DNA of 64,000 nt from Chionis minor. Taxonomy: Eukaryota; Chordata; Aves; Charadriiformes; Chionididae. The first letter of the stretch is position 1. Each line of letters starts with the position of its first letter. Location: the NCBI GenBank assembly GCA_013398295.1, contig VZSF01002154.1, positions 62,001 through 126,000 of the forward strand, given 5' to 3'. A program made the position numbers and the translations under genes. The notes beneath the pieces were generated by a model that did no database searches, was not told where the DNA came from, and was given only the letters and a program-made list of their open reading frames with translations. Below, piece by piece: positions 58,266 to 64,000 of this stretch.

Positions 58266-61200
58266 AAAGCGTGTAGTGTATAAGGTCTCCTGTAAAGGTT
58301 CCTGCCAAGTTCCTCAACGTAAATAAATAAATAAAAAATTCTTTATGTAAATTTATAGTCTTTAAGTCTTCTGTTGCAACCATTTCCTGTTGACGACGAG
58401 GCTTACACCGGAGCAAATGAAATGATAATATTGTGAACACATTAGGGTAATACGCCCCAAGGTGGAGAGGCTCGGAGGTTTTCACATTCCATAGAAATGG
58501 TTTCTTCAAAGACATTCTGCTCTTTGACATGGGAAAGAGAGGAGACTTGTTTCACTGGAAACCTCTGAGGGCTTTCCACAAATGAGAGCGTTTTTGCTGC
58601 CGCTCAGCCTGGCGCTGTCTGGCTGTCAGCAGCGGAAAGGGCATGTTGTTGACTCCGTTATGGGGCTTGTCATTCTTCATAGGTAGGGGGTATTGATGGT
58701 CACTTTGACCCTCCATCCTGACATTAACATTCAGCTGAAGTCTGGCTGGTTGGAGGGAAGGACAGCTTCACCCTGCGGAATGTGTTTGCATGTTTCCTCC
58801 ACTTTCGAAAGAGATCATTGTGATTGTGGAGGTAATTGTGGCGAACTGGCTCGTAGCGAGCTTGTTGGGACTCCCAGCTCCTTTCTGTGTAGGGCTACTT
58901 GGAGAAGGGATTGGCAAATGACAAAATTACAGGTAATGTTTTTCTATTAGTGTATCTCCACTGTATTAAAGAAGGCACCTGGCTATTCTGTAGTATTTTT
59001 GTGTCATTAGAGAACATCACCATCATGTCATTTCATAGTTTGCTGAGATAGGTATGATTGTGCGACGCTTTGCTGATTAGGTAAAAATTGCCTCAGGAAT
59101 ATTTGGGTCTTTCTCATTATCTGAATATTTGTTAGATTTCTCTGTCCATAAAGTGTGCCAAATTGGGGCTGATGAATAACCTTCTCTGGTTCAAATCCCC
59201 AGGAGGTGACTCGGGGTCATCCCCCTTAACGGAAATATTTTTTTGTCAAAGGAAGAGGAAGAATGAGAGGAACAAGGCTGCCCCTAGACTTATCACCAAC
59301 CCACCTCCAAAAATACTTTCGGATTCATATGAAGTGGCGCATGTTTCTAGTCTTCTTGCTAATACTGATCTCTAACAATATTTGCTCATCCTGATCCATA
59401 AGTTGCAGTAGCACTGGGCAAGTCTGAAAAACATGAAGAATTGTTTTGCTGTGTGATGTAAATATGGAATTTGAGCATGAATATTTATGGACTACGTTAC
59501 AGGCTAAAAATAGGATGTCTGATGTCAATTAAAAGATTGACCAGACTCTAAATAAGTTGTCTGTGACCTTGTTGGGGGAAATATGTACAGATTGAGGAAA
59601 GCTTGCGTGTGGCATTTAAGGATATGTAGCATAAACTGAACATATGGCACTTCCAGCGACTGGTACCTGCGTATGTGCTTTGCCTATGGATAAAGCAATT
59701 AGTTGATTAGTAAGTGTGGAGTAAGTAATAACTAATACGCCAGGAACTGAATAAATACACCTAAAACATATCTGTTGCTGTTTAGGAGTGCCATGTATAT
59801 ATGAACATATACACCGTCAGTTAAGCCCCTCTGCACCGCAGAGGTACAAATCAGGGTCTGGTAGACCTTGAAAGAGATTTTTTTTGTATCCTGTGAATAA
59901 AACTTTACTCTCTGACTTTGAACACAGCATTGTACTGAACTGGGTAGGACAGAAATAAATGATAACTTTTTTTTACGCTCTGCATGTAAAATTCTGTTTA
60001 CTGTTTTGCAAGACTTATTGCAAGGATTTTTGTCTGTAGTTCAGTGTGGCCAAAATGTAAATGTTTCACTGTATGCTGGGCTCTAAAAATATAGATTTGA
60101 CTCAAAAGGTATAAAAGATTGGAAAAGGATTATATAAAAGTCTGAAAAGTCATAAGTAGAAGTGCTGTGCATGCTCTTTCTTCCCATCTCCCTTTCAGTT
60201 ACAGTAATTTAGGTTTTAGCATATGATGAATTCTATCATAAATTACTACTGGAATATACTTTTCAACTTTTTGACTAAATTTTGCAGAAATTACCCTTCC
60301 ATGTTTCGGTGAGAGATCAAAGAAAATCCCAAATGGAAAACATGCTTTTGAGAGGGGGGAAAAAAAAGTTCTCAGTTTTTAAGCTCTTGTAATGAAGGTA
60401 ACTTAATTAAAATCAAAGCAAAACTAATTAAGAACTTAAAAGTGCAAGTTTTTGGTTGCATAATATCCCTGAAACATGCCAGAATGGGTTTATTGTCATC
60501 GACAGGAGTTCCTGCTCGTGTGGACAGGTGATGCGGTCACCAGTGGATCCAAATGCAAAACGTACAGCTGAATTACATTTTCCTGACCACTCTTACTGGC
60601 CTTTCCACTTGTTATCTTCCTGCTCTTTTGCTCCTGAAAAAACTGCTATTTTGGCAGCTCTTTCCTGGGAATTTTCTGTGGGTTACACAGTTGGGGACAA
60701 ACCAGCTGAGCACCTACACATTCATGGTTTTCATGGTTCTTTCCTTGATCTCACCATTCCCAAATTGAAGAGGAGAGCATGTTTACACACGCATCCCCCT
60801 GGTTTATGTGCGTCTTTTCTTGCCTTTTTTCTTTCTTGAAAAAGGAGAGACGATTGAAAATTCCAAAGCTGTTTCTTTCACTTGATAAAATTATCTTTAA
60901 TTTTTTTTTTATGAGTGCAAGAATTCATTAAATTGAATTCAGGAAACATTCTCACTTCAAGTGAATCTTAAGCTATATTTCATAAAATCTTTTAAAACAT
61001 ACGTTATGATGATCTTTTAAACATTCATTCATACCGTGCTATATCGTACCATTCAAAAGGTGTTTGAATGTGGCGTCTGGATTAGTTTCAGGTGTGGTTT
61101 TCATGAATATTTAGTGAAAGCCTAATGAGCCTACTCCCTGCTAGAATGGATCAAGACTCTATTAGAGTTGAGTTTTGTTCGCTTTGAAAAGTGGTGCCAT

Positions 61201-62870
61201 ATGGGAGGTTTGTTTTTTCGGGCTCTCAGGTGCTCGCAGCAGATGGAGGTGGAAGTGCTCTGAAGACGGCACACCAAGCGACTGCCATCCAGGCAGGGTG
61301 GTGGGGTCTCCTAGGCCAGAGCCGAAGCCTTTCCAGGTCCATAGAGTGCCCAAGGAATGGACTTCTGAACGTGGGGACAGTCCTGACTCCTGCAGGATAA
61401 ACAATTCCAGAAATACAACAGCGTCTCTGCTCATCTGGTTCCTTGACGAAGGCAGATATTAATTAGATTCACAGGGAATCATTTACATTCTCGTGCTAGA
61501 CCTGAAGCAGCACTCAATTAGATAAATGTTATCCCCCATATAGTTCTTGTCAAGAACCCCGTTGACCTGCTTTTCATAATTGTGCTCCTTCAAATAAGAA
61601 GGATCCAGCTACCTCTGACCTCTCCCCGTGGATACGATCACGGGCAGTGACCTTTATCCGTCATCGTTTGGGAGCCGAACGCATGTTTACAGAGGCAACT
61701 GCCTTATTAAACGGGGAACCTTCCTCTTGTAGGCAGAATTTGGCCACTGTCTTGTGTGCTGGGTTTTTGTTTGTTTGTCTGCCTTTTTTTTCCTTCCCTC
61801 TTCTCTATTATCAACATAATGGAATTTTGTTTTTCCAAGTGTAGCGTGATTGCATAAATTATCATTTTAATTAGTCTTCTAATGGAGATTTTGAGCTTTG
61901 TCCTCTTAAAATTATGCCTGTCTCTTGGAAAAAATGCATTTTTGGCTCTAGAAATATTGACTTTAAAACAAAGGCACCAGCTTTTTTGTGAAAGTTTCCT
62001 TCTAAGAGGCATTGCCAGGTGTTTGCAACATAGGATAGGCGTACTATCCTTAGGGAGGCAAAGCTTTCATTTACCCATAGAGAGATGATTTCTAACCATC
62101 TGCTCTTGTATCTCAAAGAATTGGTAAGTTAAAAATGTGAATTTTCTCATCTGCTGGGAGCCAGCCTGTGCAGCACACATAATACAGAAGGAAACAGCAT
62201 GCGGAGAGGTGTCACTAAAAAGAACCATTTTCTTCAGTTATAAAATAAGGCTGTCTTAGATGACCATTTTTTAGGAAGTGTTTTTAAAAAGCAAACTCCT
62301 TAATTAGTCCATGTCTGTGATTAACTGGTCTGATTCATTTGTAAAGATAGCAGCTGAAAATAAAGATTATGCTGGAGACAGGCAAAAGAAAACAGTTTGA
62401 AAAAGCAGTTTCAGTGCCAGTAAAATCCTGAGCTAACATTAATCTGCTTTATTCTAAACAAGATCTATTCTTCAAAGTGTTTAATAAGTTAGCGGTTTTT
62501 TCACTCTGCTAGGTTTTTCTCTAGATAGACAATATAAAAAGCTTAGATCTCCATAATTTCTGTACTGACAGATAAAATACCAACTAAAAATTTAATTGTA
62601 TTGAAAGAGCTAAATTATTTCTAGTTTTAAGAGTAGAAAACAAGCCTTTTTTCCAAGCGTGCATACTCAAAATTGAGCTATGTACAAAATGGCTTTTTAG
62701 AACTTGTTTATGTCCAGTTAGTTCAGCTACTTTCAAAACTTTTGCACAAAATAAGAACAAATGTAAGATTTATTTGCATAGACGTGTGACTGTGTCCAGC
62801 TTTAGAAGAACGTGGGGCAGTAAGAGGCAATTGATAATCCCCTACTGCAGGGCTTGCTGATGGCTCCATC
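58266..62870. other. Unique noncoding DNA
   Basis: Contains an (AAAT)n run near 58320-58336 and scattered homopolymers. Open frames up to 127 codons (plus, 60456-60839) resemble nothing I know. No interspersed repeat is recognised. Confidence 0.5.
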
Positions 62871-64000
62871 AATCATAGAATCATAGAATCATAGAATGGT
62901 TAGAGTTGGAAGGGACCTTAAAGATCATCAAGTTCCAACCCCCCTGCCATGGGCAGGGACACCTCTGACTACAGCAGGTTGCTCAAAGCCCCATCCAACC
63001 TGGCCTTAAACACTTCCAGGGATGGGGCCTCCACAACTTCCCTGGGCAACCTGTTCCAGTGCCTCACCACCCTCACAGTAAAGAACTTCTTCCTAATATC
63101 TAATCTAAATCTCCCCTCTTCCAATTTAAAACCATTACCCCTTGTCCTATCACTAGACTTCCTGACAAAGAGTCCCTCTCCAGCTCTCCTGTAGGCTCCC
63201 TTCAGGTACTGAAAGGCTGCTATCAGGTCTCCCCGGAGCCTTCTCTTCTCCAGGCTGAACAGCCCCAGCTCTCTCAGCCTGTCCTCATAGGAGAGGTGCT
63301 CCATCCCTCTAATCATCTTCGTGGCCCTTCGCTGGACCTGTTCCAACAGTTCGATGTCCTTTCTATGTTGAGGACTCCAGAGCTGGACACAGTACTCCAG
63401 GTGGGGTCTCACAAGCGCAGAGTAGAGGGGGAGAATCACCTCCCGTGCCCTGCTGGCCACGCTTCTTTTGATGCAACCCAGGATACGGTTGGCTTTCTGG
63501 GCTGCCAGCGCGCACTGCCGGCTCATGTTGAGCTTCTCATCCATGAGCACTCCCAAGTCCTTCTCCTCAGGGCTGCTCTCCAGCCATTCTCTGCCCAGCC
63601 TGTATTTATGCCTGGGATTGCCACGTCCCAGGTGTAGGACTCTGCACTTGGCTTGGTTGAACTTCATGCCATTTGCATTAGCCCACCTCTCAAGCCTGTC
63701 CAGGTCCCTCTGGATGGCATCCCTTCCCTCCAGTGTGTCAACCGCGCCACCGAGCTTGGTGTCATCGGCAAACTTGCTGAGGGTGCACTCGATCCCACTG
63801 TCCATGTCTCCAACAAAGATGTTAAATAGCACTGGTCCCAGTACTGACCCTTGCGGGACACCACTCGTCACTGGCCGCCACGTGGACATTGACCCATTAA
63901 CCACAACCCTTTGAGTGCGGCCATCCAGCCAGTTCCTTATCCACCGAGTGGTCCATTCATCGAACCCGTGACTCTCCAATTTGGAGACCAGGATGTCATG
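62871..64000 (-). mobile_element. Young CR1 LINE, runs off the window edge
   Basis: Minus-strand CR1 with three terminal catagaat units at the left edge, then 3' UTR and ORF2 up to RT motif A at the window end. It is nearly identical to the plus-strand copy at 4412-5304. The flanking sequences differ (gatggagcc here, aattgctgg there), so the two are separate insertions or gene-converted copies, not one duplicated block as far as the 3' flank shows. The 5' extent is unknown. Confidence 0.97.
62969..64000 (-). CDS. CR1 ORF2 C-terminal part, intact reverse transcriptase
   Basis: An uninterrupted frame of more than 340 codons, open at the window edge and ending in TAG at 62969-62971. In order it shows motif B ([13 protein letters not shown]), the catalytic FADDTKL, the thumb/connection segment ([35 protein letters not shown]), '[20 protein letters not shown]', '[19 protein letters not shown]', and the C-terminal [19 protein letters not shown] block. 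No stop or frameshift is visible. The apparent start at 63979 is only a TTG inside the domain; the true start lies beyond the window. Whether the whole element is full-length and active cannot be told. Confidence 0.92.
   Translation of the reverse strand, partial: HDILVSKLESHGFDEWTTRWIRNWLDGRTQRVVVNGSMSTWRPVTSGVPQGSVLGPVLFNIFVGDMDSGIECTLSKFADDTKLGGAVDTLEGRDAIQRDLDRLERWANANGMKFNQAKCRVLHLGRGNPRHKYRLGREWLESSPEEKDLGVLMDEKLNMSRQCALAAQKANRILGCIKRSVASRAREVILPLYSALVRPHLEYCVQLWSPQHRKDIELLEQVQRRATKMIRGMEHLSYEDRLRELGLFSLEKRRLRGDLIAAFQYLKGAYRRAGEGLFVRKSSDRTRGNGFKLEEGRFRLDIRKKFFTVRVVRHWNRLPREVVEAPSLEVFKARLDGALSNLL

Noticed and set aside
63468..63914. 148-codon plus-strand frame and similar frames inside CR1 copies
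   Set aside because: Antisense shadows of CR1 ORF2; the same shadow appears in the 4.4-kb copy.
1..64000. CRISPR arrays, rRNA, tRNA, bacterial-type operons, telomeric repeats
   Set aside because: None seen; the sequence is vertebrate nuclear DNA.

Overview
The window is noncoding DNA from a bird genome. The diagnosis rests on repeats. At least twelve CR1 (chicken repeat 1) LINE copies lie on both strands, most ending in the avian CR1 tail made of the 8-bp unit ATTCTATG. There are also two copies of an ERVL-like solo LTR of avian type. The background is AT-rich with scattered CpG-rich patches, microsatellites are few and short, and no SINEs are obvious. The LTR type would fit a neoavian bird, but I cannot name the species. 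There is no prokaryotic content, no CRISPR array and no operon.

Layout. 1-2.4 kb: unique DNA, a cruciform-prone (TG)n(TA)n(CA)n tract and two abutting minus-strand CR1 tails. 2.4-4.4 kb: CpG-rich, promoter-like DNA and complex microsatellites. 4.4-5.3 kb: a young plus-strand CR1 whose ORF2 is interrupted by a 217-N assembly gap. 5.3-15.1 kb: unique DNA. 15.1-15.7 kb: CR1 (minus). 15.7-18.6 kb: unique, with a CpG pocket. 18.58-19.37 kb: solo LTR with a perfect 5-bp target duplication. 21.46-22.25 kb: CR1 of another subfamily (minus). 28.5-29.15 kb: CR1 (plus) ending in a perfect hairpin. 36.59-37.68 kb: a rare internal CR1 fragment covering the endonuclease end and the linker (minus), with a second CR1 tail inserted in it. 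40.5 and 47.2 kb: short CR1 tails. 50.5-51.15 kb: CR1 (minus), sister of the 28.5-kb copy. 57.5-58.3 kb: second LTR in the opposite orientation. 62.87-64.0 kb: young CR1 (minus) with an intact reverse-transcriptase ORF running off the window edge.

The only recognisable coding sequence belongs to transposons. I found no host protein-coding exon, tRNA, rRNA or known small RNA that I can support. The long unique AT-rich stretches with homeodomain-type TAATTA cores, and three CpG-rich TATA/CCAAT/donor-bearing pockets, look like an intergenic or large-intron regulatory landscape. That reading is inference.

The most notable observations are these. Two CR1 copies in inverted orientation about 58 kb apart have no mismatches over 377 bp and two over the remaining roughly 225 bp. 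The N gap in one copy is 303 bp (101 codons) shorter than the matching segment of the other. A second inverted CR1 pair shares the same one-base frameshift, suggesting descent from a source that already carried it. Three perfect inverted repeats lie outside known repeats or at repeat edges. I saw no clear candidate for a new biological system.
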